DNA of 64,000 nt. It comes from Streptomyces olivochromogenes. Its GTDB lineage: Bacteria > Actinomycetota > Actinomycetes > Streptomycetales > Streptomycetaceae. Location: positions 56,897 to 120,896 of the forward strand of contig NZ_JADDRL010000013.1 of the NCBI RefSeq assembly GCF_021538895.1, given 5' to 3'. The stretch's first letter is position 1, and the number at the start of each line of letters is the position of its first letter. Positions 16,143 to 24,643 of the stretch are shown one piece after another. Position numbers and translations under genes: made by a program. The notes under the pieces are model-generated. The model was given only the letters and a program-made list of their open reading frames with translations. It was not told the origin of the DNA and did no database searches.

Positions 16143-17699
16143 CTAGGCCACGTTGACCGCGCTCCAGGCGGCCGCCACGGTCTTCGCCTCCGCGCCGTCC
16201 GCGCCGTACAGGTCGCCGGCCGCCTTCAGGGTCGCCTCACGAGCGGCCTTGTAGTCGGTCGTCGACGTCATGTAGGTGGTGAGCGCCTTGTACCAGATCT
16301 TGTACGCCTTGTCCCGGCCGATCCCCGTGACCGTCGAACCGTCCGACGTCGGAGAGTCGTACTCGACACCGTTGATCGTCTTCTTGCCGCTGCCCTCGGA
16401 CAGCAGGTAGAAGAAGTGGTTCGCGATGCCGGAGGAGTAGTGGACGTCGAGGTCCCCGGCGCCCTGCTTCCAGGCGTCCAGGGAGTTGCCGTCCTTGCTG
16501 GGCTTGTCCATGTAGCGCAGCGGCGTGCCGTTGCCGTTGATGTCGAGCTTCTCGCCGATGAGGTAGTCGCCGACGTCTTCCTTGTTGTTGGCGAAGAACT
16601 CGACCGAGGTACCGAGGATGTCGCTGGTCGCCTCGTTGAGCCCGCCCGACTCACCGCTGTACTCCAGCTTGGCGGTGCGCGAGGTCAGACCGTGGCTCAT
16701 CTCGTGGCCGGCCACATCGAGAGAGGTCAGGGGCTTCTTGTTCCCCTCACCGTCGCCGTACGACATGCAGAAGCAGCTGTCGTCCCAGAATGCGTTGACG
16801 TACGCGTTGCCGTAGTGAACCCGGGAGTACGCGGCCTTGCCGTCGCCGCCGATGCCGTCGCGGCCGAGCTCCTTCTTGTAGAAGTCCCAGGTCATCGCGG
16901 CGCCGTAGGCGGCGTCCACGGCAGCGGTCTGCGGGTCGTCGCTCTTGCCGGTGCCCCACTTGTCGTCGTCGTCCTTGACGATGTCGCCGGTGCCACTCTC
17001 GCCCTGGTGCAGGTCGTAGGTCTTGTGGCCGCCGCGCTCGGCGTCGGTGAGCTCGAAGCCGGAATCCGTCTTGGTGCTGGAGATCGGGACCTCGCCGCTG
17101 TACTGGCTGGTGCCGGTGCCGGTCTCGATGGCCTCGTACTGGTACAGCTTCTTGCCCGTGGTGGCGTCGGTGACGACGTGCAGCCGGCTGGGGGTGCCGT
17201 CCTTCTGGACACCCGTCTTGACGGTCTCGAAGGCGAGCACCGGGTCGCCCTTGCCTCCGGCCCAGATCACCTTGCGGGCGCCGGCCGCCGCCTTGAGGGC
17301 CGCGGTGGTGGTCGCCACTGATATACGGGCGTTGTTGGCCTTGGTGACGCCCTTGAGCTTGCCGTTCTTGGCGGTGTGGGTGACGAGGTCACCGCCGAGT
17401 ACGGGCAGCCCGGCGTAGGTGCGGTCGTACCGTGTGTGCACCGTGCCGTCGGCGTCCTTGATGACGTCACGCACGATCAGCTTTTCCTTGGCGCCGAGCC
17501 CGAGAGTCCGGGCGGCCGACGCCGCTTCGGTCTGCGCCGCCTTGACTGCCGCGACGCGGTCGAACGTCCGGTGGCCCTGGGTGGTGGCCGCGGCTCGTTC
17601 GGGGGTGGCCTGCGCCGCACCGGTCTGTGCCGCGATCACAGCTGCGGCAGCCAGGGCTACAAGGGCAGCGGTAGGCCGGGTGTTTGCATGGAGGGTCAT
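16143..17699 (-). CDS. Secreted M4 (thermolysin-like) neutral metalloprotease
   Basis: 518 residues. ATG 17699 is chosen over the upstream ORF start because it begins a Sec signal (ALVALAAAAVIAAQTGAAQA). An FTP/PepSY-type propeptide of about 190 residues follows, then the mature protease. The zinc site is HEMSH (332-336) with third ligand Glu356 in GGLNEATSD, and the catalytic His420 is in DVHYSSGIANH. All are intact, so the enzyme should be active after self-cleavage and calcium binding. It is likely an extracellular nutrient-scavenging protease. A 9-bp inverted repeat lies about 56 bp upstream. Confidence 0.95.
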   Translation of the reverse strand: MTLHANTRPTAALVALAAAAVIAAQTGAAQATPERAAATTQGHRTFDRVAAVKAAQTEAASAARTLGLGAKEKLIVRDVIKDADGTVHTRYDRTYAGLPVLGGDLVTHTAKNGKLKGVTKANNARISVATTTAALKAAAGARKVIWAGGKGDPVLAFETVKTGVQKDGTPSRLHVVTDATTGKKLYQYEAIETGTGTSQYSGEVPISSTKTDSGFELTDAERGGHKTYDLHQGESGTGDIVKDDDDKWGTGKSDDPQTAAVDAAYGAAMTWDFYKKELGRDGIGGDGKAAYSRVHYGNAYVNAFWDDSCFCMSYGDGEGNKKPLTSLDVAGHEMSHGLTSRTAKLEYSGESGGLNEATSDILGTSVEFFANNKEDVGDYLIGEKLDINGNGTPLRYMDKPSKDGNSLDAWKQGAGDLDVHYSSGIANHFFYLLSEGSGKKTINGVEYDSPTSDGSTVTGIGRDKAYKIWYKALTTYMTSTTDYKAAREATLKAAGDLYGADGAEAKTVAAAWSAVNVA

Positions 17700-18000
17700 G
17701 CGGTCTCCATCGTTCGATCCTGTGGGGGGATGCGAAGAGCCTGTCACCTGGTGTGAGGAGTTGACAGGACACGGACACATGTCTCACAACTCCTCGACGT
17801 TTTCTGTCCGCTTATGGCGGTGGAGTGTTCGATAGTCGGCTGAGTTTGACTGAGCATCAGCCGAGCCCAGGCGGGTTCAGGTTGGCGGAGCATGGACTCA
17901 GCGGGGCTTTTCCAGCTCCACAAGAACCCTTGGGCGTGGGTGAGTTGGCGCTGGGCTTCCCACAGCGCCGGTCAACGCGGCGTCCTGACGGTGGACTTGC
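17700..18000. promoter_or_regulatory. Promoter region of M4 protease with 9+9 bp inverted repeat
   Basis: 301 bp without a gene. GAGGAGTTG (17755-17763) and CAACTCCTC (17787-17795) form a perfect 9-bp inverted repeat with a 23-bp centre, 56 to 96 bp upstream of the protease ATG. It may be a regulator site or a leader-RNA hairpin. The rest of the stretch, up to the stop of the DUF1062 gene at 18001, shows nothing recognisable. Confidence 0.5.
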
Positions 18001-18549
18001 TCAGCGCTTGAGCGTGAAAGTGAAGTCGCTGGATAGCTTGCCGCTCAGCCGGACTGCCGAGACGAGTTTCCCCTCCGTGATCAGTCGCTCGACCTCGGCC
18101 CGCGAAAGACCGCAACCTTCGGCGATCAGGCGCACCGGTCGGACAGGTATCCGCGCCGCGAAGCGGACCGAAACGTCGATCACCTCGCGTTCCAGGTGAT
18201 CCGATCCGCCGGTGTCGAGACGCCAGGCGTTGTCCCAGTCGAGGGCGATGCGATTACGGCGCCGCACGACCGGATCCTGGAGCAACTCGGCTGTCAGGCC
18301 AGGGTCGTTGTCATGCAGCCGGTCCAGCAGCTCAGGTCGTACGGAGCGCACGTTCACCCGCTCCAGGACCGTGAGCTTTGCGGTTTCCCCGCAAGCGGTA
18401 CAGAGCACGAGGAGCCAGGCGTCGATGAGCTTGTGGTTCGCGTTGACGCGAAACTTACCGCTCGCCCGGAAGCGCTCGGACGCGCACGCGTGGCAACGGC
18501 GGAGAACGAGCGGCAGGCAGGTGGGCACGATCACCCAGTGATTGAGCAC
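18001..18549 (-). CDS. DUF1062-family protein
   Basis: 182 residues from GTG 18549. The N-terminal CHAC and the later CTAC (about residue 50) suggest a four-cysteine zinc site. SGKFRVNANHKLIDAWLLVLC and the terminal SGKLSSDFTFTLKR are typical of DUF1062 proteins, small bacterial proteins of unknown function. The C-terminal part (LSRAEVERLITEGKL) looks like a short helical RNA- or DNA-binding element. Isolated gene; no operon partner. Confidence 0.75.
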   Translation of the reverse strand: MLNHWVIVPTCLPLVLRRCHACASERFRASGKFRVNANHKLIDAWLLVLCTACGETAKLTVLERVNVRSVRPELLDRLHDNDPGLTAELLQDPVVRRRNRIALDWDNAWRLDTGGSDHLEREVIDVSVRFAARIPVRPVRLIAEGCGLSRAEVERLITEGKLVSAVRLSGKLSSDFTFTLKR

Positions 18550-18568
18550 AGAAGTACACCGGTTTCAG

Positions 18569-18766
18569 TGAGAAATCCGCAGCAAGAAGCAGCGCGGCGC
18601 ACATGCGCGACGCGCGACGAATCAGCTCTCGGGAGGTCTCACAGGGTGTACAACGGCACGTCCTTGCCTGGACGACTTGGTGCGGCAGCACGGTAATGGC
18701 GCCCAGCGGCGCCGCTCCACTGGTTTTCGCGTTGGTCGGAGCGACGGGGAGCGTTGAGAAATCCGC
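18569..18766. repeat. Pair of 12-bp direct repeats
   Basis: TGAGAAATCCGC occurs at 18569-18580 and again at 18755-18766, bracketing about 174 bp of non-coding sequence between the DUF1062 and methyltransferase genes. It could be the scar of an excised element or chance; nothing inside resembles a gene. Confidence 0.3.
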
Positions 18767-18806
18767 GGGGTCGGCGGGTGCGTAGGTCGGCGGTCGACGA
18801 CGAGGC

Positions 18807-19550
18807 TCAGCGGTCGGCGACGAGTAGCCGGTATCCGACGTCGATGGTTTCGAGCGTGAGCACATCGGCGTGTTGTGCGTGCCAGTGGCCGGATGCCAGG
18901 TCGTCCGCGAGTCGGGCCAGGCCAGGCGCGATGACGTCTTCTCCGGGCTGGGCAAGCAGGGAGATGCCCGCGCGCACCTTGGGATCGAGGTACGCCCCGG
19001 GGCGGCGCCAGAATGCTGCGGCGAATCCGTCCACACAGTCATGGGGGATCTGGACGGGTACCTCACGTGCTCCGCCGAGCAGGTGCACCAACTGGTCTGT
19101 CGGCGTGGCGCGGGTGTCATCGAACGCGGCTGCCTCCGGGAGGTAGTCCCGGACGAGCCAGAACCGTTCACGGAAGATGTGCTGGTCCCACGTCAGGATG
19201 ACAATGCGGCGGCGGGCGACCCTGCGCAGTTCGTGGATGCCGCCCGCGAGGTCGGCCCAGTGGTGGACGGTCAGCAGGGCCATCACGGCGTCAGCGGCGT
19301 TGTCACGCAGCGGGAGGTGTTCCGCGACCGCCTGAACGGCGGGCGCGGATCCGGATGGACGTTGGGCGATCATGACCTGGCTGGGTTCGACCGCGAGGGC
19401 CGTCTGCGGCGGTTCGTACGAGCCAGTACCCGCTCCGACGTTGATCACGTCGGTGACGTCACCGAGTGCAGCGTTGATCTGTGCGGCGATGCGTGGATCA
19501 GGCTGTCGCGTCCGGGCGTACGTAGCGCCGATTGAGTCATAGGTGGCCAT
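18807..19550 (-). CDS. Class I SAM-dependent methyltransferase
   Basis: 247 residues from ATG 19550 (MATYDSIGATYARTRQPDPR is a common start for this group; an upstream ORF start adds 11 residues). The SAM motif I is VINVGAGTGSYEP, motif II is the acidic end of ALAVEPSQVMI, and LPLRDNAADAVMALLTVHHW is the post-motif loop. It resembles UbiE/Methyltransf_11 proteins acting on small molecules. The substrate is unknown and there are no pathway neighbours. A 14-bp sequence spanning its 3' end is imperfectly duplicated 20 bp downstream. Confidence 0.8.
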   Translation of the reverse strand: MATYDSIGATYARTRQPDPRIAAQINAALGDVTDVINVGAGTGSYEPPQTALAVEPSQVMIAQRPSGSAPAVQAVAEHLPLRDNAADAVMALLTVHHWADLAGGIHELRRVARRRIVILTWDQHIFRERFWLVRDYLPEAAAFDDTRATPTDQLVHLLGGAREVPVQIPHDCVDGFAAAFWRRPGAYLDPKVRAGISLLAQPGEDVIAPGLARLADDLASGHWHAQHADVLTLETIDVGYRLLVADR

Positions 19551-19606
19551 GCCAGTCAGTATGCGAAGCACGGGCGGTTGCATGGGCGCTCATGTCTGAA
19601 GTCGCC

Positions 19607-20200
19607 TTACGGGGGCCAACACGATGCGTTGAGTTGTCGGTGGGTGATCGGGCAACAGGTTCCGCGACGGGCGATGGCGGGCACGATGCCGCGGGCCTGG
19701 ACCTGGTCGCGGTGGACGTCGTGGTCGTAGCCGCGGTCGGCGAACAGGGAGTCCGGTCCGCGGTGGGGCCGTCCGACCCGGTCCCGGACCGGCGGGATCG
19801 TGTCGAGCAGGGGCAGCAACCGCGTGACGTCGCTGCGGCTGCCGCCGGTCAACGAGACAGTGAGTGGGATGCCGCGGCCGTCGGTGATCACATGGTGCTT
19901 CGAGCCGGCCCGGCCCCGGTCGACCGGCGGCGGGCCCGTGTGGAACCCCTTTCGGCGCCCTGACGTGGGACCAGTCGACCACACACCGGGACCGGTCCAG
20001 CCGCGCTGCAGCGTTGAGCTCGGCGAGCAGCACCTCGTGCACTTACAAGATCCCGCACAGCAACTCCCGGTCCGGCAACGGCTTCCGCCCCGGGTACCTG
20101 AACCGGCGCTGCCGCTGGGGCAGCAGCGGTTCCAAGCAGTCCCACAACTCGTCCGGCACGATCCACGGCGACGCTCCCACGTCATGTCGAACGCTCAACT
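19607..20200 (-). pseudogene. IS5-family transposase remnant
   Basis: Pieces of a DDE transposase lie in shifting frames. An N-terminal part (DELWDCLEPLLPQRQRRFRY, near 20050-20165) runs into an in-frame TAA at 20045-20043. LLAELNAAARLDRSRCVVDWSHVRA follows, then after a frameshift GSKHHVITDGRGIPL and SLFADRGYDHDVHRD. The catalytic Asp of VVDWSHV and of FADRGYD can be seen, but the segment with the final Glu is missing after IARRGT. The element is dead and truncated; I could not identify terminal inverted repeats. Confidence 0.8.
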
Positions 20201-20317
20201 CACGCCCAGGAAACGGCTGTCAGAGGTGACGAACCTCGTTGTGCCAGCCCCTGGAAGGCCGATCAGAAGCCGGATCACGCATCGCTGCTGATGGTCCATG
20301 CGTGGATGGGCCGTGCC

Positions 20318-20920
20318 TCAGGACCCCGCGGGCGTGTGGCCGATGGTGGTGAGCCACTGGGTGACGATGGTGTCGATGAACTCGTCGGTGGCTTCGGCCC
20401 GGTCGAAGAAGAGGCGGGCGAGGAGGGGGCCGTAGAGCAGGGTGTACTGCTCGGAGGTGATCTGTCGGCCGGAGGGCTCCAGGAGCTTGTTCAGTGCGGC
20501 GAGGCGGTCCTCCATGATCCGGGCCATGGCCTGGGCGCTGTCGGCGTCGTGGTCGGCTTCGGCGGCTATGGCCAGCGCGGCGGTGCGGGTGGCGGGGACG
20601 GTGATACCGGCGCGGAGGCTGATCATCCAGGCGGTGGCGACGGCGCGTACGTCGGTACCGGGTTCGGGGTAGCCGACGTCGGGGCCTTGCAGAGTGACGT
20701 CGGAGAGCAGGGCTGCGCGGTTGGGCCAGTGCCGGTACAGGGTCTGGCGGGTCACACCGGCCCGTTCGGCCAGGAGCGCGGTACTCAGCCCGGTCAGCCC
20801 GACCTCGGGCAGCAGCTCACGAGCGACGGCCAGGATGCGGGCGCGGGTGCGCTGCACGCGGGGGTTGCTCGGATTCGGCTGACGGCGATGGACGGGCGGC
20901 ATGGACGGCATGGGACCCAT
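20318..20920 (-). CDS. TetR-family transcriptional repressor
   Basis: 200 residues with an N-terminal TetR DNA-binding domain (ILAVARELLPEVGLTGLSTA, then LAERAGVTRQTLYRHWPNRAAL) and a C-terminal helical ligand domain. It is divergent from the quinone-oxidoreductase gene and separated from it by a region with three copies of one palindrome. The nearest copy is 13 bp upstream of its own ATG, so autorepression is very likely. Confidence 0.88.
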   Translation of the reverse strand: MGPMPSMPPVHRRQPNPSNPRVQRTRARILAVARELLPEVGLTGLSTALLAERAGVTRQTLYRHWPNRAALLSDVTLQGPDVGYPEPGTDVRAVATAWMISLRAGITVPATRTAALAIAAEADHDADSAQAMARIMEDRLAALNKLLEPSGRQITSEQYTLLYGPLLARLFFDRAEATDEFIDTIVTQWLTTIGHTPAGS

Positions 20921-20932
20921 CCTACCCAGAAA

Positions 20933-21028
20933 TCACACATGGCGTGTGACGCACGTTACCTCGCATCGACTTCGTATTTCACACGAGCTGTGTGATACAC
21001 CAGAGAGGCAATCACACGAACTGAGTGA
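20933..21028. promoter_or_regulatory. Three TetR operator copies
   Basis: Three 17-bp dyads share one consensus: TCACACATGGCGTGTGA at 20933-20949, TCACACGAGCTGTGTGA at 20979-20995, and TCACACGAACTGAGTGA at 21012-21028 (one mismatch). Arms are TCACAC/GTGTGA with a 5-bp centre. One sits against the regulator start and two lie in front of the oxidoreductase gene, consistent with a TetR dimer repressing both directions. Confidence 0.85.
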
Positions 21029-21066
21029 TTCAGTGTGTGCCCTCTCCTTCTTTCCTGGAGTTCTCG

Positions 21067-21975
21067 ATGTCCACCGCGATCACCTACTCCCGCTACGGCA
21101 GCCCGGACGTTCTCACCCTGACCGAGGTCGACACCCCAGAGCCGGGTCCGGGCCAGGTCCGGATCAAGGTCCGGGCGGTCGCCGTCAACTTGATCGACCT
21201 GAAGATCCGCTCCGGGATGATGGACGGTGTCTTCCCGGCCGAGTTCCCGGTGCTGCCGGGCTGGGACGTCGCCGGCGTCGTCGACAAGGTCGGCGAGGGT
21301 GCCACCGCTTCGGTCGGCGACGAGGTCTTCGGCGCTGCCTCCGTCGGCGGCTACAGCGAATACGCCCTGCTGGACCAACCGCTCGCCAAGCCCAAGGAGA
21401 TCTCCTTCGACATCGCCGCCGCCCTGGTCACTGTGGGGGAGACCGCCTACCGCGGCCTGCATCACCTGGGCGCCGGGGAAGGCGACACTCTGCTGATCCA
21501 CGGTGCGGGCGGCAGTGTCGGCACCATCGCCGTCCAACTGGCCGTCTCCCGGGGCATCACTGTGGTCGGCACCGCCGGCGAGGACGACATCGAGCGCCTC
21601 ACCACGCTCGGTGCCACTGCCGTGGCATATGGCGGGGGCTGGGTGGAGCGGGTCCGGGCCGCCGCCCCGCAGGGTGTGGACCACGTCTTCGACGCCTCCG
21701 GCGCCGGTGTGCTGCCGGACTCGATAGCTCTGGTCGGCGACGCGGTCCGGGTGATCACGATTGCCGACATGTCCGCCGCGCAGCACGGGGTGCGTTTCAC
21801 CGGCGCGGATTCGACCGACCGGTTCTGGCAGGCCCTGCCGCGACTGGCCGATCTCATCGCCGTCGGCAGGCTCGATGTCCCCGTCCGGCGGACCTACCCG
21901 CTGGCCGAGGCCGCCCAGGCGCACGCCGACATCGAAGCCCGCCGCGCACGGGGCAAGGTCATCCTCCTGCCCTGA
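21067..21975 (+). CDS. NADPH:quinone oxidoreductase-like (zinc-independent MDR)
   Basis: 302 residues. The N-terminal GroES-like domain has MSTAITYSRYGSPDVLTL and LPGWDVAGVVDKVGEG. The Rossmann motif is LLIHGAGGSVGTIAVQLA. No structural or catalytic zinc ligands are visible, as in quinone oxidoreductases (QOR). Such enzymes reduce quinones or enones, often in detoxification. Controlled by the divergent TetR through the three operators upstream; followed at 82 bp by an HxlR regulator. Confidence 0.88.
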   Translation: MSTAITYSRYGSPDVLTLTEVDTPEPGPGQVRIKVRAVAVNLIDLKIRSGMMDGVFPAEFPVLPGWDVAGVVDKVGEGATASVGDEVFGAASVGGYSEYALLDQPLAKPKEISFDIAAALVTVGETAYRGLHHLGAGEGDTLLIHGAGGSVGTIAVQLAVSRGITVVGTAGEDDIERLTTLGATAVAYGGGWVERVRAAAPQGVDHVFDASGAGVLPDSIALVGDAVRVITIADMSAAQHGVRFTGADSTDRFWQALPRLADLIAVGRLDVPVRRTYPLAEAAQAHADIEARRARGKVILLP

Positions 21976-22057
21976 CGTCCGGACCGCCGCGGCCCCGCCC
22001 GGAAGTCTGCAGCCACGCGTGCCCGTACCGGTACGTCACGAGACGGAGCCGAAACCG

Positions 22058-22423
22058 ATGGCACTCGTCACCATCCCCGCGCTGACGGCGGATGCGGACC
22101 TGGCCGCCGCGTTCGCGGTGCTGGGCCGGAAATGGAACGGGATCATCCTGCACACCCTGGCCGCCCGCCCGGCCCGGTACGGCGAACTGCTCGCGGCCAT
22201 CGGCTCCATCAGCACCAAGATGCTCAGCGACCGGCTGCGGGACCTGGTCGACGCGGGCCTGGTCACCCACGCCCAACTCCCGCCCGGCCCCGCCACCTAC
22301 ACCCTCACCGGCGACGGTCAGGGCCTCATGCCCGCGCTGGAACGGATACGCGCCTGGCAACAGCAGCGCAATCTGCCCAACGCGTCCCCACCCGAATTGA
22401 TCACAATACTCGCGAAGGAATGA
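22058..22423 (+). CDS. HxlR-family transcriptional regulator
   Basis: 121 residues with a winged helix (FAVLGRKWNGIILHTLAARP, then YGELLAAIGSISTKMLSDRLRDL and an ALVTH-like wing). It contains no cysteine at all, so it cannot sense electrophiles or oxidants as YodB or HypR do through a thiol. The start at ATG 22058 is the first consistent one. The stop lies 7 bp before the hydrolase ATG, with GAAGGA serving as the next ribosome site, so the two are probably co-transcribed. Confidence 0.85.
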   Translation: MALVTIPALTADADLAAAFAVLGRKWNGIILHTLAARPARYGELLAAIGSISTKMLSDRLRDLVDAGLVTHAQLPPGPATYTLTGDGQGLMPALERIRAWQQQRNLPNASPPELITILAKE

Positions 22424-22430
22424 CCCACTG

Positions 22431-23222
22431 ATGTCCGCACACGCCCTGCCCGAAGCCACCTTCGCCCGCACCGTCCTGGGCTCCGGCCCCGGCCTCGCCC
22501 TCGCCCACGGCGCCGGCAGCAGCATCGACAACACCTATGGCCCGATCCTTCAGGGCCTGGCCGCCCAGCACACCGTGGTCGGCGTCGACTACCCCGGCAG
22601 CGGCGAAACCCCCCGCTCCACCGCGCCGCTGTCGCTGGACGACCTGGCCGACCAGCTCGTCGCCGCCGCCGTCACCGAGGGCCTGGAGACCTTCGCCGTC
22701 TCCGGCTACTCCCTCGGCGGCCTCGTCGCCATGCGCGCCGCCGCCCGCCACCCCGAGCGCGTCACCGCCCTCGTCCTGACCGCGACCCTCCCCTACCGGG
22801 ACAACCGGCTCGCTCTGGCCACGTCGATCTGGCGCAAGCTGGCCGAGTCGGGCGACCGTGAACTGCTGGCCGAGTTCATGGTGATGATGGCCATGGGCGC
22901 CGACGCACTGGAGGCGACGCCGGACGAGCAGCTCCAGCAGACCATCGGCTTCACGGCCGCCACCGTCGCCGACGGCACCCCCGAGCACGCTGAACTCGCC
23001 GGCCGGACCGACGTCCGCGACGACCTGGCGCGCATCCAGGCGCCCACCCTGGTCATCTCCACCACCCAGGACTGGTTCACCTCCACCCGCCTGCACCACC
23101 AGATCGCCGATGGCATCCCCGGAGCCCAGCTCGTGGAGATACCCACCGGTCACCTGCCCATGGTCGAGCGCCCCGAGGAATGGCAGAAGCTCATCACCAC
23201 CTTCCTCGCTCAGCACCCGTAG
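22431..23222 (+). CDS. Alpha/beta hydrolase
   Basis: 263 residues with the alpha/beta-hydrolase fold: HGAG oxyanion-hole segment, nucleophile Ser94 in SGYSLGG, acid Asp214 in TTQDWF, and His241 in PTGHLPMVERPEEW. It is most like small esterase/haloperoxidase-type hydrolases of unknown substrate. It follows the HxlR gene by 7 bp. With the oxidoreductase upstream it may form a small detoxification unit. Confidence 0.85.
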   Translation: MSAHALPEATFARTVLGSGPGLALAHGAGSSIDNTYGPILQGLAAQHTVVGVDYPGSGETPRSTAPLSLDDLADQLVAAAVTEGLETFAVSGYSLGGLVAMRAAARHPERVTALVLTATLPYRDNRLALATSIWRKLAESGDRELLAEFMVMMAMGADALEATPDEQLQQTIGFTAATVADGTPEHAELAGRTDVRDDLARIQAPTLVISTTQDWFTSTRLHHQIADGIPGAQLVEIPTGHLPMVERPEEWQKLITTFLAQHP

Positions 23223-23276
23223 GACGCATGGGCATCACACCATCCTGACGCCCCATCCGCCCGGCCGACCGGGCGG

Positions 23277-23600
23277 ATGGCACGGCAGACCGCACCCCAC
23301 CCCCACCAGAAGGCGTTCTGCGACACCTGGGCACTCATCTCGTACCTGGCCGCCCAGACCCGCACCGTCACCTTCGATCCCACCGTCGCCAGCCTCGACG
23401 TCCTCACCAGCGGCCGCCTCCAACTCGGCCTGGGAGCAGGAGCCTTCTGGGCATGTGGAGCACGCAACGGTCCCTCCGCATAACCGGCCGCCACCACCAC
23501 GTCGAGGGCCTCCACCCCGGCCCCGCCCCCAGCCCCAACCTGGGTATCTGGCTGGGCTCCCCTGGGCCCCGGACCCTCGTCCGCCAGGCCCTCCCGTCAC
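23277..23600 (+). pseudogene. LLM-class flavin-dependent oxidoreductase remnant
   Basis: Two fragments of a luciferase-like monooxygenase survive in different frames. The first (frame of 23277) reads DTWALISYLAAQTRTVTF and then SGRLQLGLGAGAFW, with the usual stretch between them deleted. The second (frame of 23453) reads HVEGLHPGPAPSPNLGIWLG followed by GPRT. These match the middle of F420/FMN-dependent LLM oxidoreductases. Start, end and internal parts are missing, so it is a decayed gene. Confidence 0.7.
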
Positions 23601-23661
23601 CGAACCGACCTCGCGCGCGCCACCGCGGCTGGGGCGCAAGGCCGGTGGATGCGGCTGGCTG

Positions 23662-24279
23662 TCAGTCTCGTGATGTTGCCGAAGTGTGCTCGGTGATGGC
23701 CTCGAACAGGAGGAGGCCCTGGTCCACCAGTTCCTCCCTTGAGATCCCCAGCTCTCCGTTGAACCAGCTCAGCAGCATCTCGCTGACCGCGCCCACGACG
23801 GCCACGGACAGGGTGGTGGGGTCGATCCGGGGATCATGCAGCCCTTCTTTCAGGAGGGAGTTCACGAGGCCGCTCATGCGCTGCAGGCCCAGACGCCGTT
23901 CGCGCGCCGTGAGAGGACCGGCCCCCAGGGACTCCGCGAGTTTGACGCGCCCTTTTCTCGGGTCTTCCAGAGAAAGCCCGACGACGGCGTCGATCACGTC
24001 TCGAGCCCGGTCGCGCAGCGGCCGGTCCGTGGCGATCGCGTCGGCGCACCGGGTGATCTGTTCCTCGTAGATGTCTCTCATGAGTGCTGCCATGAGATCG
24101 TCGAGGGAAGTGAAGCTCTCCGCGAAGTACCTGTCCTTCAGTCCGGCGTGGCGGAGTACCGCCCGGATGGAGGTGTGGGCGTATCCCCGGCTGGAGAAGA
24201 GTTCAAGTCCGCTTTCCATGAGGCGCCGACGGCGGAGCGAAGCGCGCTCTTCCGCCGTGGCTCCGCCATATGTCCTCAT
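23662..24279 (-). CDS. TetR-family transcriptional repressor
   Basis: 205 residues. The DNA-binding part is RRLMESGLELFSSRGYAHTS followed by VLRHAGLKDRYFAESFTSLDDL. The turn is longer and more divergent (KDRYFAESF in place of the usual xxxYxHFxxK). The ligand domain is alpha-helical. Divergent from the aldehyde dehydrogenase/GMC oxidoreductase pair, it probably controls them. Confidence 0.85.
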   Translation of the reverse strand: MRTYGGATAEERASLRRRRLMESGLELFSSRGYAHTSIRAVLRHAGLKDRYFAESFTSLDDLMAALMRDIYEEQITRCADAIATDRPLRDRARDVIDAVVGLSLEDPRKGRVKLAESLGAGPLTARERRLGLQRMSGLVNSLLKEGLHDPRIDPTTLSVAVVGAVSEMLLSWFNGELGISREELVDQGLLLFEAITEHTSATSRD

Positions 24280-24643
24280 GAGGTGTCACCTCTCCTTGAG
24301 GCGTCCTGCTCATGGTGCGAGGTCACGCACCGGGGCTGGGCGGCAGCCGTGGCATTTCCATTCCCATTCTGCCCATCTGGTGACAGGTTACCCCAGATGG
24401 GTGTAATGTCGCATTTATTCAGTTCTGAACGGTGAAAGCGCTCCTTAGGGCCGGTACCAGGCGCAAGGGGCGTCGCAGATGTGGCCCACCCGCAGGTTCG
24501 GCGCGCCGGGCCACTGCGCAGGAAAGCCATGACCGGCAGCGGTCTGTGTGCCGCGCTGAGGACCCCCGTGCCCGCTGGTCATCCACGTATCGAACACCAC
24601 GGAGTGTCGTGGCCCCAAGGCCATGCCGTGGGGAGAGTTCACC
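24280..24643. promoter_or_regulatory. Divergent control region with 9+12+9 bp inverted repeat
   Basis: 364 bp between the tetR and aldehyde dehydrogenase genes with no credible ORF. CCCATCTGG (24372-24380) and CCAGATGGG (24393-24401) form a perfect inverted repeat with a 12-bp centre. A second short dyad, TTCAG-TT-CTGAA, lies at 24418-24429. The AT-rich run between 24402 and 24420 is a plausible -10 zone. These are the best operator candidates for the TetR regulator. Confidence 0.6.

Noticed and set aside
18791..18824. Near-identical 14-bp sequences CGGTCGACGACGAG and CGGTCGGCGACGAG 20 bp apart
   Set aside because: A small local duplication at the methyltransferase stop; too short to call a repeat element.
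19590..20290. A complete, mobile IS element
   Set aside because: The transposase has an in-frame stop, a frameshift and a missing C-terminus, and no terminal repeats were found.
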